Shown: positions 35,301-43,963, numbered from the stretch's first letter. The stretch is DNA of 64,000 bases from Opitutaceae bacterium (GCA_030693515.1 JAUYAK010000072.1:25398-89397), one strand, 5' to 3'. Notes: generated by a model not told the origin, from the sequence alone. A program made the numbers and translations.

Positions 35301-35715
35301 AGGCGGCGCCACCGTGCGGCTCGAAGCTGGCGTTGCCCTCCAGCTTGGTCGGGCGGCCTTGGTGCGTCTCGGCCAGCAGCGGGATCGCCCATTTGCGCAC
35401 CGGCATCGCGGTCGCGTAGCAGGAGGGCAGGCCGGGGATGACACCCTCGACCGATTTGCCATAGGGCAAAATGAATTTCTCCGGACGGCGGCAACCCGCG
35501 AGGCCCGCGCCTCCGAGCGCGAACGACGCCGCCATGATCTTCATGAAGTGGCGGCGATCCACGCCCTCCAGCGTGTCGGCCCCCTCGGGAAACTCGCGCT
35601 CCATCTGCGCGCGGAAGCCGGGCGTAGACTGCAGCTCGTCGAGGCTGCGCCAGTAGGCCGGGCCGGTGAGCTGCTCGCGTTCAGACGGAGCCGGATGTTC
35701 AAATTTGCGTTTCAT
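32347..35715 (-). CDS. actB: Alternative complex III iron-sulfur/molybdopterin-like subunit ActB
   Basis: 1122 residues. N-terminal Tat-like signal DRRHFMKIMAASFALGG ending GLAGC. Residues about 100-780 form the molybdopterin-oxidoreductase-like domain, which in ACIII lacks the cofactor. The ferredoxin-like part has C-x2-C-x2-C-x3-C (CIGCNACVVAC, about 825), C-x2-C-x4-C-x3-C (CVHCELAPCETVC, about 898), a three-Cys motif CIGTRYCANNC (about 927), and paired CTYC / CEQTC (about 990 and 1029): 15 cysteines, fitting three [4Fe-4S] and one [3Fe-4S] known for ACIII. Overlaps actA by ATGA. Confidence 0.93.
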   Translation of the reverse strand: MKRKFEHPAPSEREQLTGPAYWRSLDELQSTPGFRAQMEREFPEGADTLEGVDRRHFMKIMAASFALGGAGLAGCRRPEKFILPYGKSVEGVIPGLPSCYATAMPVRKWAIPLLAETHQGRPTKLEGNASFEPHGGAASLAAQASILDLYDPDRATAHTKAGATVTREQVDQILDTISQNYAATQGAGLAFLAEESSSPTRRRLVAALRAKFPRSVWAEYEPVTDEAPIAAAQAAFGAAVKPVYHFAKAKRIVSIDADFLQTEAGSLAHARGFAQGRRVAKKSDPMNRLYAVESGLTLTGSMADHRLRLSSSHMLSFAARLAAATYQQAVDQLVPYVHEIGVSQAWINECANDLLAQKGAALVVAGAHLPAEVHALVYGINVAIGAVGQTVEFIPIETTPGVSTISALATAIKGGSVKTLVILGGNPAYNAPADLGWAALQKSVGEVVRVGYHVDETTAASQGVVHVVRAHYLESWGDARTVDGTVVPVQPMIQPLFGGLTDNEIIARITGEKTPDSYALVATTITGLAGAGATAEKTMARFLHDGVLAKSAPRPVAVRFSVNGVRQLLGAPKPVIQFSAGNVEVRFVADHKMDDGRFANNGWLQECPDPITKISWDNAILVSPRLAKDLNIEPKGSAIQVARKEEAEFTMGKQSAPVFELTVGGRKIRGPVHIQPGLANYTVIVPLGYGRSVTGRVGKDAGFNAYPARASDAMHVASGTLTNTGTRALLANTQEHWSMEGRDIIREANYEPAATPDGKSYQENPAFVNTIGMESHAPSNIGPVGEKMTPQERAVQIPRGNSLYSTPKFDGHHQWGMSIDLNTCIGCNACVVACQAENNIPIVGKEQVMRGREMHWIRIDRYYSDGQIDGSAFGGEGNKMLPEEPQISLQPMTCVHCELAPCETVCPVNATVHDDEGINTMAYNRCIGTRYCANNCPYKVRRFNFFDWNQRKLDELYLGPLADFGTPELVKMAKNPEVSVRMRGVMEKCTYCVQRIQNAKIQHKVKMTREGKPGDVRVPDGTIKAACEQTCPVGAITFGDILDPNSAVSKAKAREQDYAVLGYLNVRPRTTYSGKLRNPNPKMPDYKPLPHSRTEYDRKNVPPSHDHGHAPAAHGAAKKGAH

Positions 35716-36371
35716 CGGTGGCAGCCGGAGCAGCTCTGGGGAGGCGTCACTTTCCAGTCGTGGACAAACTTCTGGGCGGTCTTCAGACCTTCGGGCCCCT
35801 TGTCGGCGAGGCGGGGGGAATTGAGATTAAAGACGTCCTTCGGATCGCGCAGCCGGGCCGCCGGATCGCGGTGGCACTCGATGCAGAAGGCCATGCTGAG
35901 GGGCTTGGAGTGGGAGACGACGTCCATCTCGTTGACCTTGCCGTGGCACTCGACGCAGGAGACGCCGCGGTTCACGTGCGCTGCGTGGTTGAAATAGGCG
36001 TAGTCCGGCGTGGTGTGAATCCACACCCAGGGCACCGGCGTTCCCTTCTCGGCGCTCTCCCGGACCGGGGCGAGCAGCGGACTGTTGGCCTTCACCACAC
36101 TATGGCAATTCATGCACGTCTGCGCCGAGGGAATGTTGGAATGGCCGGACTTATCGACGTTCGAGTGGCAGTAGCGGCAATCGAGCCCGATCTCCTGCAC
36201 ATGCTGGGCGTGGCTAAACGGCACCGGCTGCACCGGGGCATAGCCGACCCGCGTGTATTTCGGCGTCATGTAGTAGGTGACACCCGCGGTGGCGATGCCC
36301 GCCAGCACGACCAGATAGATGACGATCTGGAAGGGAAGGGTGTTGGCCGACTTCGGAAACAGTTTCGACAT
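35712..36371 (-). CDS. actA: Alternative complex III pentaheme cytochrome c ActA
   Basis: 219 residues: one N-terminal membrane helix (about 13-33) and five CxxCH sites (CRYCH, CMNCH, CVECH, CIECH, CSGCH), the number expected for ActA. Additional His residues in HAQHVQEIGL and HAAHVNRG are likely distal heme ligands. First act gene, 29 bp after a small Tat-signal protein gene. Confidence 0.94.
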   Translation of the reverse strand: MSKLFPKSANTLPFQIVIYLVVLAGIATAGVTYYMTPKYTRVGYAPVQPVPFSHAQHVQEIGLDCRYCHSNVDKSGHSNIPSAQTCMNCHSVVKANSPLLAPVRESAEKGTPVPWVWIHTTPDYAYFNHAAHVNRGVSCVECHGKVNEMDVVSHSKPLSMAFCIECHRDPAARLRDPKDVFNLNSPRLADKGPEGLKTAQKFVHDWKVTPPQSCSGCHR

Positions 36372-36400
36372 GAGCGTGGTATTTAGTCGGTCGTCGCCAA

Positions 36401-36589
36401 CTAGACCATGTCGCGCCGGGCAACGGCACGCGCATCGGCGCGGATTTCAATCTTCCGGGCCGACCGGCCGGGGGCGGCAGCCACCGCCGCACCGGGTGAA
36501 CTCGCCATCGCCCCGGGAAGCGCAGCGGAAGCCGCAGCGGCCCCGAGCAGCTTGGCGAAGAATTGTTTTCGCGAGGAGGGTTGGTTCAC
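36401..36589 (-). CDS. Small Tat-signal-like protein upstream of actA
   Basis: 62 residues. The N-terminus SSRKQFFAKLLGAAAASAALPG has the shape of a Tat-type signal (Arg-Lys rather than Arg-Arg) with an Ala-rich core; only about 30 residues (RKIEIRADARAVARRD) would remain after cleavage. Located on the same strand 29 bp before actA, so likely operon-leading. It may assist assembly or be a small subunit. Could also be spurious, but codon pattern and context favour a gene. Confidence 0.5.
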   Translation of the reverse strand: MNQPSSRKQFFAKLLGAAAASAALPGAMASSPGAAVAAAPGRSARKIEIRADARAVARRDMV

Positions 36590-36739
36590 GGGAAGCGGTG
36601 GGAAGAAGCCAGAGTTGCGCCCGAAACAAGGGAGCGCCGTTTCGCTTGTAAACCCTTTTTTCCGCGCGGTTGTTTTCAGCGCGCGGGGAATTAGCGCCGA
36701 CGCGCCGCGCGCGTGCCCGTGCTTATTGACGCAACGGCC

Positions 36740-37441
36740 TCAGACAAAGACCCCGTCGCGCATCGGGCGCGTAAAATCGCAGCGCTGCGCGATCTCGGGG
36801 TTGTGGGTGACGAGGACCACCGCTTGCCCCTGCTCCTTCGCGAGGTGCGTGAGCAGATCGAAGACGAGGCCGGAGTTCTTGCCATCGAGATTTCCCGTGG
36901 GCTCGTCGGCCAGCAAAATGGCGGGCTGGTTGGCGAGGGCGCGCGCGACCGCGACGCGCTGCTGCTCGCCGCCGGAGAGCTGGGTGCCGAGGCGGTGGGT
37001 CTTGGACCCGAGGCCCACCGAGTCGAGGAGCGCATGGGCGCGCGCCTGCATCGCCTCAGGCGCGAGGCGGCCGAGCTTGCGCATCGGCATCATCACATTC
37101 TCCAGCGCCGTGAACTCGAGCATCAGGAAGTGAAACTGAAACACGAAGCCGATGTGCTCGCCCCGCGCCCGCGTGCGCGCGAGGTCGTCGCTGTTGGACA
37201 TGAGCGCGCCGTTGATCTCGATCTGGCCGTCGTCCGGCTGGTCGAGCAGGCCGAGGAGGTAGAGCAGCGTGCTCTTACCGCAACCGGAGGGACCGACGAT
37301 CGCGCACACCTCGCCGCGCCGCGCCTCGAACGTGACGCCCTTCAGCACATGCACCCTCCCCTCGCCCTGGCCGAGTGAGCGATGGAGGCCTGTGCACCGC
37401 AGCGCGACCGCGCCGGGATTCTGTTTCGCCGCGCTGCTCAT
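36740..37441 (-). CDS. ABC transporter ATPase, LolD/MacB-type
   Basis: 233 residues starting MSSAAKQNPG. Walker A GPSGCGKST (about residue 43), Q-loop FQFHFLM, signature LSGGEQQRVAVARAL and Walker B LLADEPTGNLDG. The ATG overlaps the stop of the FtsX-type permease gene. With the permease, periplasmic adaptor and TolC genes upstream it forms an exporter of tripartite MacAB-TolC layout, although the permease resembles LolC/E. About 150 bp without a gene separate it from the ACIII operon. Confidence 0.9.
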   Translation of the reverse strand: MSSAAKQNPGAVALRCTGLHRSLGQGEGRVHVLKGVTFEARRGEVCAIVGPSGCGKSTLLYLLGLLDQPDDGQIEINGALMSNSDDLARTRARGEHIGFVFQFHFLMLEFTALENVMMPMRKLGRLAPEAMQARAHALLDSVGLGSKTHRLGTQLSGGEQQRVAVARALANQPAILLADEPTGNLDGKNSGLVFDLLTHLAKEQGQAVVLVTHNPEIAQRCDFTRPMRDGVFV

Positions 37442-38682
37442 TGCGCGGTGCCGCGGACGATGTCGCCCGGCTCCAGCCGCGCGGCGCGGCGGGCGGGGAT
37501 GAGACTCGCAACCATCACCATCACCACGGCGGTGGCGATCGCGGCGAGGTAATGGTTCACGTCGCGCACGACGATGAAATGGTCCGTCTTGAAAATCCCG
37601 GTGATCGACAGCGGCACCTGCTCGACCATCCACGTCACGACGTAGCCAAAAAGCGCGCCCAGCGCGGCCCCGATGCCGAGCACGATGCCGGCCTGCCAGA
37701 GGAAGACCTGGGTGATGTCCTTCCGCTCGTAGCCCATCGAGCGGAGGATCGCGATGTCCTTGGTCTTCTCGAGGACGATCATCGCGAGGGTGTTGAACAT
37801 CGCGAGGCTGGCGATGAGCGTGAACACCGAGACCGTGATCATCGTCGAGATGCGCAGCGCCCGGAACACATCGAGCCACGTCTTCTCCCGCTCCTGCCAG
37901 GGCTTCGCATCGTGCCGCAGGATTTGTTTCATGCGGGCGGCGTCGCGTGGCGCGCGCGTGGGATCGTGCAGGCTCACCTGCAGGAAGGTCGCGCCCGTGG
38001 GCCGCCGCAGCAGCGAGCGCGCCTCGGGCAGGAGCACATAGACGTTGGCCTTGTCCACCTCGCGGTAGCCGGTCTCGAAGATCGCCGAGACCTTGAGCGC
38101 CCGCGACTGCCCGCGCGCGGCGACGGAAAACGAATCGCCCACGGCGAGCTGCAGGCGATCCGCGAGCACGCGGCCCACCAAGGCTCCGCCCGTGGCGCTG
38201 CGAAACGTCTCCAAGTCCCCGGCCGTGATCTGCTCCTCCAGATCGGAGACGCGCACGTGGTCCTCGAGCTTGATGCCGAAGACCTGCGCATCCTCGGTCT
38301 TGAACGAGGTGGTGATCTGCACATTGCCGCGCACGACAGCGGAGACGGCGCGGACATTGGGAAACTCGCGCACGGCCTCGGCCAGGCGCTGCGGCTCCTC
38401 GACCCCTTCGATGTATTTCACGCCCTCGCGGTTCACGATGTAGAAATCCGCCGAGCCCGCGGCGGCCATGCTCGTCATCGTGTCCTGGATGCGGTCCTCG
38501 ATGCGGATCGCGCCGTTGATGCCGAGGATCGTCTTCGTGAAGAATTTCTCGAAGCCGCTCGTCGTCGCCTGCGTGACGATGAAGAGCCCCACGCCGAGGA
38601 TCGTGCAGGCGAGGCTCATGAACATGGCCCGCTTCTTCGCCGTGAGGAAGCGATAGGCGATGCGGAGGTTCGGCGACATCAC
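37438..38682 (-). CDS. ABC transporter permease, FtsX/LolCE-like
   Basis: 414 residues: N-terminal helix (FMSLACTILGVGLFIVTQA), a large periplasmic domain (about 45-270), and three C-terminal helices (about 285-400) carrying the FtsX core ALRISTMITVSVFTLIASLAMFNTLAMIVLEKTKDIAILRSMG. Ends LEPGDIVRGTAQ as in LolC/E relatives. Works with the overlapping ATPase gene. ATG 38682 or 38679 are equally possible. Confidence 0.88.
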   Translation of the reverse strand: MMSPNLRIAYRFLTAKKRAMFMSLACTILGVGLFIVTQATTSGFEKFFTKTILGINGAIRIEDRIQDTMTSMAAAGSADFYIVNREGVKYIEGVEEPQRLAEAVREFPNVRAVSAVVRGNVQITTSFKTEDAQVFGIKLEDHVRVSDLEEQITAGDLETFRSATGGALVGRVLADRLQLAVGDSFSVAARGQSRALKVSAIFETGYREVDKANVYVLLPEARSLLRRPTGATFLQVSLHDPTRAPRDAARMKQILRHDAKPWQEREKTWLDVFRALRISTMITVSVFTLIASLAMFNTLAMIVLEKTKDIAILRSMGYERKDITQVFLWQAGIVLGIGAALGALFGYVVTWMVEQVPLSITGIFKTDHFIVVRDVNHYLAAIATAVVMVMVASLIPARRAARLEPGDIVRGTAQ

Positions 38683-38705
38683 GGGACGAGGCGGCGCGCC
38701 GCGGG

Positions 38706-39836
38706 TCAGGGCACAACCTCGGTGCGGACGCGCTGCCCGTCGCGAAACGTCTCGAGGTTGTCGAGGATCACGGCCTCGCCGACAGCGATGCCCTTGCGCA
38801 CCTCGACCTTGTTGAGCGCGACGTAGCCGGTCTCGAGTTCACGGCGCTCGACGCGGCCGTCGCGCACGACGAAGGCCTTGTTGCCGTCAAACAGCGCGCG
38901 GCGCGGAATCGTGACGGCGTTGGGCCGCGAATCGATCGTGATGGTGACCTCGCCGGTGCTGCCGGGCTTGAGCAGTTCGGCATCGACCTTCACGTCGAGA
39001 TAGACGGTGAAGCGCTGGGTCTCGTCGGCAGTGGGGAGGAGTTCGCTCACCGTCGCCTCGTAATTCTGGCTGCCGTAGGTGAGGAGCCGCAGGCGCGCGG
39101 CCTGGCCGACCTTTACGCGGCCGAAGCTCTCTTCGCCAATTTTGGCGGCGACGACCCGGCGGCTGGAAATGACAGTGACAAGCGTCTGGCCTGCGGTCAC
39201 CAGCGCGCCGTCCCACGTGAGCGCGCCCTCGATCGTGCCGTCGATCGGCGCGAGAATCTGCATCTTCTCGCGCAGCAGCTTGAAATCCTCCTCCGCGACT
39301 TTGAAGTCTTCGTCGGCCTTCTTGTCGTCGAACTCGGTCAACTGATATTTCGTGTCGATGGCGTCAATGGCGCGCTGGAGGGACTTCACGTCTTCCTCGG
39401 AGGCGGAGCCCAGTTTGAAGAGCCGTTTCGCGTTTTCGAGTTTCTCCAGGGTGATTTTCTTCTCGGGGTTGTTCTCAAGGGTGATTTTGGCGCGGGCCTT
39501 GTCGCTGTCGTATTTGCGCCTCGCCTCGGTTTGCTGGCGGTCGAGTTCTTTGGTGTCGAGGCTCACGAGCACGTCGCCTTTTTTGAAAGGGGTGCCGGGC
39601 TTGATGTTGGTCGTCGCGACCTTGCCGAGCACCTGAATCTTCAGTTCGCGCACGCCGCCGTCGGCAAACACCGTCACGCTGCCCGTGACGGCATCGACCG
39701 CCGTGTCGCGGGTGGCGAGCTTCACGAGCGCGGTGGATTGGAGATTGCGGAAGACGAAGTAGCCGCCCGCGGCGAGCACCACGAGGAGGGCGCCGAGCAC
39801 GGGCAGGACGCGGCCGTTATTTTTTTTCGCGAGCAT
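38706..39836 (-). CDS. Periplasmic adaptor (membrane-fusion) protein, HlyD/MacA-type
   Basis: 376 residues: N-terminal membrane helix (about 10-29), split lipoyl domain (GVRELKIQVLGKVATTNIKPG.. and MQILAPIDGTIEGAL), an alpha-hairpin (TEARRKYDSDKARAKITL ... DEDFKVAEEDFKLLREK), then beta-barrel and membrane-proximal domains (IGEESFGRVKVGQAARLRLL). It bridges the inner-membrane permease and the TolC-like channel. Overlaps the end of the TolC gene by 20 bp. Confidence 0.9.
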   Translation of the reverse strand: MLAKKNNGRVLPVLGALLVVLAAGGYFVFRNLQSTALVKLATRDTAVDAVTGSVTVFADGGVRELKIQVLGKVATTNIKPGTPFKKGDVLVSLDTKELDRQQTEARRKYDSDKARAKITLENNPEKKITLEKLENAKRLFKLGSASEEDVKSLQRAIDAIDTKYQLTEFDDKKADEDFKVAEEDFKLLREKMQILAPIDGTIEGALTWDGALVTAGQTLVTVISSRRVVAAKIGEESFGRVKVGQAARLRLLTYGSQNYEATVSELLPTADETQRFTVYLDVKVDAELLKPGSTGEVTITIDSRPNAVTIPRRALFDGNKAFVVRDGRVERRELETGYVALNKVEVRKGIAVGEAVILDNLETFRDGQRVRTEVVP

Positions 39837-41223
39837 GGCGGGCGGAATGAGTGTTCAGGAGCGGATCCTCGGCGGCGAGCGCAACCAGCTCGCTCCAGCG
39901 GCCCAGGAGCACGGCGCGGGCGGCGAACATCGCGGCCTCGGCCTGGCCGATGTTGAGCTGCGCGCGGTCGATGTCGCCGGGAGGCAAATTGCCGAGCGCG
40001 GCCTCCTCGGCCACCCGCTTGCGGCCTTGGAGGGCGAGCCCGTGATGGAGATCGCGCAGCTCGGCCTCGCTCACGTCGATCTTCAGGGCGCGCTCGAGGA
40101 TCTGGGCCTCGCGGAGGATTTCATCCGTGCGGGCGGCGAGCGTGCGCTCGGCGAGCCGGCGGGCGGCGAGCGCGTCGCGCTTGAGGCCCGTGGTGGCGAA
40201 GCCGTCGAAGATATTCCAGTTGGCGTTGATGCTGACGGTGCGGCGCTGGATGCCCTGCTGGTTGACGGTGTTGCCGTTCACATCGGTGGAGTTTTCCAGG
40301 CTCAGGCCGGCCTCGGCGGAGAATTTCGGGAGCAGGCGCACCTGCTCGATTTTTTGCCGCCGCAAGGCCTCCCGGACGGTGAGGTCGTGAATCTCGTATT
40401 CCAGCGTGCTCTTGGCGCCGTCGCGCAGCAGGACGGCGGTGAGGGCGGTGGCCAGGTCCGGCGAGACCTTCGGCGCCGGGATGTGGTCCGGCACCGCGGA
40501 CTCCGGCAGATCGGCGAGGCCGGCAAGCCGGGCAAAGCGCGAGCGGTTGGCCGCAAACTCCGCCTCCGCGCGCTCGGTCTCGATCGCGACGCCGCGCGCG
40601 CGGAGCTCCTCGGCGGCGAGCGAAGCCTCGGAGATCGCGCCGGACTGCTTGCGCTCCGCCAGCACCACGAGGTCGGCGCGCAGCAACGCCAAGGAGGCGC
40701 GAGCATAGCGGAGACGGGCCTTCTCGACGATGAGGGCGAGGTAGGCCTTGCGCAGGACGACGGCGAGGACGCGGTAAGCGACGTCGAACTTGCGCTGCTC
40801 GATCGCCACGCGGATGCGCGCGATCTCGCTCTGGTTCTTTAGAGCGCCCCAGTGGAAGAGCGCCTGGCTGACGGAAAGGTTGTAGAAAAAGCCGGTGGCC
40901 CGGCTTTGCGAGCTGTTGGTGCTGGAAATCGACGTGTCGTTGCTGGCGTAGTTGAGCCGGCCGCTCACGCCCGGCAGCCGGGCCGAATCGTCGATTAGCA
41001 CGCGCGCCTCGCGCTCGGCGCGGCGATACTCCGCCTCAAGGAGATGCGGCGACCGCTCGAACGCCGTCGCCAGAATCGCGCGCAGCCCGGGGAGGTGATC
41101 CTCGGGCATTGTGCCCGCGATCTCGCTCCCCTGCCCGCGCGCGCCGGCGACAGGAAGCAGGAGGCAAAGCGTGAGCGCGACACGCGGAATCACGCGCGGA
41201 AACCAGAGACCGGACGACACCAT
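39817..41223 (-). CDS. TolC-family outer-membrane efflux protein
   Basis: 468 residues from ATG 41223 (MVSSGLWFPRVIPRVALTLCLLLPV), a signal peptide ending near GARG. Two related OEP halves: RAILATAFERSPHLLEAEYRRAEREARVLIDDSARLPGVSGRL, and later REALRRQKIEQVRLLPKFSAEAGL with NWNIFDGFATTGLKRDALAAR. First gene of the exporter operon, divergent from the methyltransferase-glycosyltransferase gene (126-bp shared upstream region). Confidence 0.88.
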   Translation of the reverse strand: MVSSGLWFPRVIPRVALTLCLLLPVAGARGQGSEIAGTMPEDHLPGLRAILATAFERSPHLLEAEYRRAEREARVLIDDSARLPGVSGRLNYASNDTSISSTNSSQSRATGFFYNLSVSQALFHWGALKNQSEIARIRVAIEQRKFDVAYRVLAVVLRKAYLALIVEKARLRYARASLALLRADLVVLAERKQSGAISEASLAAEELRARGVAIETERAEAEFAANRSRFARLAGLADLPESAVPDHIPAPKVSPDLATALTAVLLRDGAKSTLEYEIHDLTVREALRRQKIEQVRLLPKFSAEAGLSLENSTDVNGNTVNQQGIQRRTVSINANWNIFDGFATTGLKRDALAARRLAERTLAARTDEILREAQILERALKIDVSEAELRDLHHGLALQGRKRVAEEAALGNLPPGDIDRAQLNIGQAEAAMFAARAVLLGRWSELVALAAEDPLLNTHSARHAREKK

Positions 41224-41349
41224 GTAGGACGCGAAAGTTGGAGGGCCAGAGCGCCGCGATCCGCCGGCGATTGCAACCCATAAGTCTTGAGGCTCGACGC
41301 GGGCGCGCACGGCGCTGAAAAACTTCCCCGCCTCGCGCCCGCCCAACCC

Positions 41350-42771
41350 ATGCCCCCCACTCTCTCCGCCCTCGCCCGCGAACACCTGGATCGCGTCCGT
41401 GCGTTCTACGATGCGGCGCCGACGGAGCCGCAGGCCGGGGCCGGCGCCTACCGCGCGCTGCTCGCGCACTACTACAATCTCCTCCTCCCGCCCAACGCCA
41501 GCGTGCTCGAGATCGGTTGCGGTTCGGGCGCGCTGCTCGCGGGCCTCCGCGCCGCGCGCAAGACCGGCGTCGATTTGTCGCCCGCCCAGATCGCCGCGGC
41601 CCAGCGGCGCCTGCCGGAGGCGCGGTTCTTCACGCAGGCGGGCGAACTGCTGGAATTGGCGGAGACGTTCGACGTCATCATCGTTTCCGACACGCTGAAC
41701 CTCGCCGCCGATGTGCAGCGCCTCCTCGAGCGCTTGCACACCGTGGCGCACGCCGACACGCGGCTGATCCTGAATTTCCAAAACACCCTCTGGCGGCCGT
41801 GGCTCTCGCTCGCGCGGGTCCTGGGGCTCAAGGCGCGACAGCCGCAGAACAGCTGGCTCGCTTCGTCGGATGTGCGGAATCTGCTCCGCCTCTCGGGCTG
41901 GACGCCCGTCACGCGGCAGAGCCGCATCCTCGTGCCGTTTCAGCTGCTCGGCCTCGGCTCGTTCATCAACCGCTGGCTCGCGCCGCTCGGCCAATGGTTC
42001 TGCCTCACGGTGTTCTTCGTCGCGCGGCGCAGCCGCCTGCCGCTGGCGCGGCCCGCCGTCGTCTCCGTGATCATCCCGGCGCGCAACGAAGCGGGCAACA
42101 TCGAGGCCGCCGTCGCGCGCACGCCGGACATGGGGGCCGGCACGGAGCTGATCTTCGTCGAAGGCCATTCGCGGGACGAAACCTGGGCCACGATCCAGCG
42201 CGTCGCGGCGGCGCATCCGGAGCGCAAAATCAAAATCCTCCAGCAGACAGGCAAGGGCAAGGGCGACGCCGTCCGCGCGGGCTTCGCCGTGGCGACCGGC
42301 GACATCCTGATGATCCTCGACGCCGATCTCACGATGCCGCCGGAGGAGCTGCCCAAGTTCCACGACGTGCTCGCGAGCGGCGGCGCGGAGTTCGCCAACG
42401 GCGTGCGGCTCGTCTATCCGATGGACGAAAAGGCCATGCAGTTCCTGAACCTCTGCGCGAACAAAGCCTTTGGCCTCATCTTCACCTGGCTGCTCGGCCA
42501 GCCGGTGAAGGACACGCTCTGCGGCACCAAGGTGCTGACGCGCGCCCACTATGAACGCATCGCCGCGAACCGCGCCTATTTCGGCGACTTCGATCCCTTC
42601 GGCGATTTCGACCTGCTCTTCGGCGCCGCCAAGCTGAACCTCAAGATCGCCGATGTGCCGATCCGCTACCGCGAGCGCACCTACGGCACGACCAACATCC
42701 AGCGCTGGAAACACGGCTGGCTGCTGCTGCGCATGGTGCTGTTTGCCGCGCGCAAGCTGAAGTTCGTGTAG
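41350..42771 (+). CDS. Methyltransferase-glycosyltransferase (GT2) fusion protein
   Basis: 473 residues. N-terminal class I SAM methyltransferase: VLEIGCGSGALLAGL (about residue 50), then DVIIVSDTLN. The C-terminal half starts VSVIIPARNEAGNIEAAV (about 237), a GT2 fold with LDADLTMPPEELP (about 322) and LCGTKVLTRAHYERI, like dolichyl-phosphate mannosyltransferases. ATG 41350 is chosen over an upstream ATG because homology starts there. Stop TAG is part of a GTAG palindrome. It probably builds or caps a surface or lipid-linked glycan. Confidence 0.85.
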   Translation: MPPTLSALAREHLDRVRAFYDAAPTEPQAGAGAYRALLAHYYNLLLPPNASVLEIGCGSGALLAGLRAARKTGVDLSPAQIAAAQRRLPEARFFTQAGELLELAETFDVIIVSDTLNLAADVQRLLERLHTVAHADTRLILNFQNTLWRPWLSLARVLGLKARQPQNSWLASSDVRNLLRLSGWTPVTRQSRILVPFQLLGLGSFINRWLAPLGQWFCLTVFFVARRSRLPLARPAVVSVIIPARNEAGNIEAAVARTPDMGAGTELIFVEGHSRDETWATIQRVAAAHPERKIKILQQTGKGKGDAVRAGFAVATGDILMILDADLTMPPEELPKFHDVLASGGAEFANGVRLVYPMDEKAMQFLNLCANKAFGLIFTWLLGQPVKDTLCGTKVLTRAHYERIAANRAYFGDFDPFGDFDLLFGAAKLNLKIADVPIRYRERTYGTTNIQRWKHGWLLLRMVLFAARKLKFV

Positions 42772-42845
42772 GAGCCCGATTGCGGGCGATTTTTTATCCG
42801 ATGTTCGCCGACCTCACACCCCATCGCTCGCCAGCGAGCTCCTAC
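42768..42845. repeat. GTAG-type repeat pair; supplies stop codon
   Basis: Arms GTAGGAGCCCGATTGCGGGC.. (42768-42790) and its inverse ending ..GCGAGCTCCTAC (42823-42845) match at 19 of 23 positions. The TAG at 42769-42771 is the stop of the fusion gene, and the first arm's GCCCG/CGGGC stem is followed by T6, as in an intrinsic terminator. The next gene starts 8 bp after the second arm. Confidence 0.8.
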
Positions 42846-42853
42846 CTCGGCAG

Positions 42854-43963
42854 ATGAAAGTCCCAATTCTCGAACTCAAGCCCGCCTACGAAGAGCTGCG
42901 CCCCGAGCTCGATGCCGCCTATCGGCGCGTGATGGAGTCGGGCTGGCTGCTGCTCGGGAAGGAGCTGGAGGCGTTTGAGTCCGAGTATGCGGCGAGCGTC
43001 GGCGTGAAACACTGCATCGGCGTGGCCAACGGCCTCGAGGCCCTGCAACTCGTGCTCATGGCCCGCGGCATCGGCCCCGGCGATGAAGTCATCGTGCCCT
43101 CGCACGGCTACATCGCCACTTGGCTCGCGGTCACGCACGTGGGCGCCCGCCCCATCCCCTGCGAACCCGATCCGCAGACCTACAATCTCGACCCCGCGCA
43201 GATCGAGCCCCTCATCACGAAGCGCACCAAGGCCATTCTGCCGATCCACCTCTACGGCCAGACGGCCGACATGACCGCGATCAACGCCATCGCGGCACGG
43301 CACGGGTTGTTCGTGCTGGAGGATGCGGCGCAGTCGCACGGTGCGCTGTGCCACGGTCGCGCGGCCGGCGCCTTGGGGCACGCGGCGGGTGTGAGTTTTT
43401 ATCCGAGCAAAAACCTCGGCGCGATGGCCGATGCGGGGGCCGTGACCACCAGCGACGACGACCTCGCCGAGAAAATCCGCCATCTGCGCAACTATGGCTC
43501 GAAGGTGCGCTATCAAAACGAATACCTCGGGATGAACTCCCGGCTGAGCGAATTGCAGGCCGCCTTCCTGCGGGCGAAACTGCCGAAGCTGGCCGAGTGG
43601 AATGCGCGGCGCGCAACGATCGCCGCGCGCTACCAAGCCGAGCTCGGGGCGCTGGCCGGTCTCACCCTGCCCCACGTCGTCCCCTGGGCTGATCCGGTGT
43701 GGCATCTGTTTGTCGTGCGCACGGCACGGCGCGACGCGCTGCAACAGCATCTCGCCGCCGTCGGGGTCGGCACGCAGATCCATTACCCGGTGCCGCCGCA
43801 TCGGTCGCACGCCTATGCTGGCACGGGCTGGAATCGCGGTGATTTTCCGCTCGCAGAAAAATTCGCCGACGAAGTGCTGAGCCTGCCGATCGGCCCCCAC
43901 CTCTCTCACGATCAGGTGGACCACGTGTGCGCCGCAGTGCGGACATTTTTCACACGGGCATGA
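42854..43963 (+). CDS. DegT/DnrJ/EryC1/StrS sugar aminotransferase
   Basis: 369 residues. Typical features: ELEAFESEYAASVGVKHCIGVANGLEALQL, AILPIHLYGQTADM, VLEDAAQSHGALC, and the PLP lysine in FYPSKNLGAMADAGAV (about 185). It aminates a keto-sugar nucleotide (FdtB/WecE type) for O-antigen or capsule. Stop overlaps the next start (ATGA). Confidence 0.9.
   Translation: MKVPILELKPAYEELRPELDAAYRRVMESGWLLLGKELEAFESEYAASVGVKHCIGVANGLEALQLVLMARGIGPGDEVIVPSHGYIATWLAVTHVGARPIPCEPDPQTYNLDPAQIEPLITKRTKAILPIHLYGQTADMTAINAIAARHGLFVLEDAAQSHGALCHGRAAGALGHAAGVSFYPSKNLGAMADAGAVTTSDDDLAEKIRHLRNYGSKVRYQNEYLGMNSRLSELQAAFLRAKLPKLAEWNARRATIAARYQAELGALAGLTLPHVVPWADPVWHLFVVRTARRDALQQHLAAVGVGTQIHYPVPPHRSHAYAGTGWNRGDFPLAEKFADEVLSLPIGPHLSHDQVDHVCAAVRTFFTRA

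Noticed and set aside
30874..35997. Long plus-strand frames opposite actB and actC
   Set aside because: The ACIII proteins are unmistakable; antisense products are charge-rich with no family.
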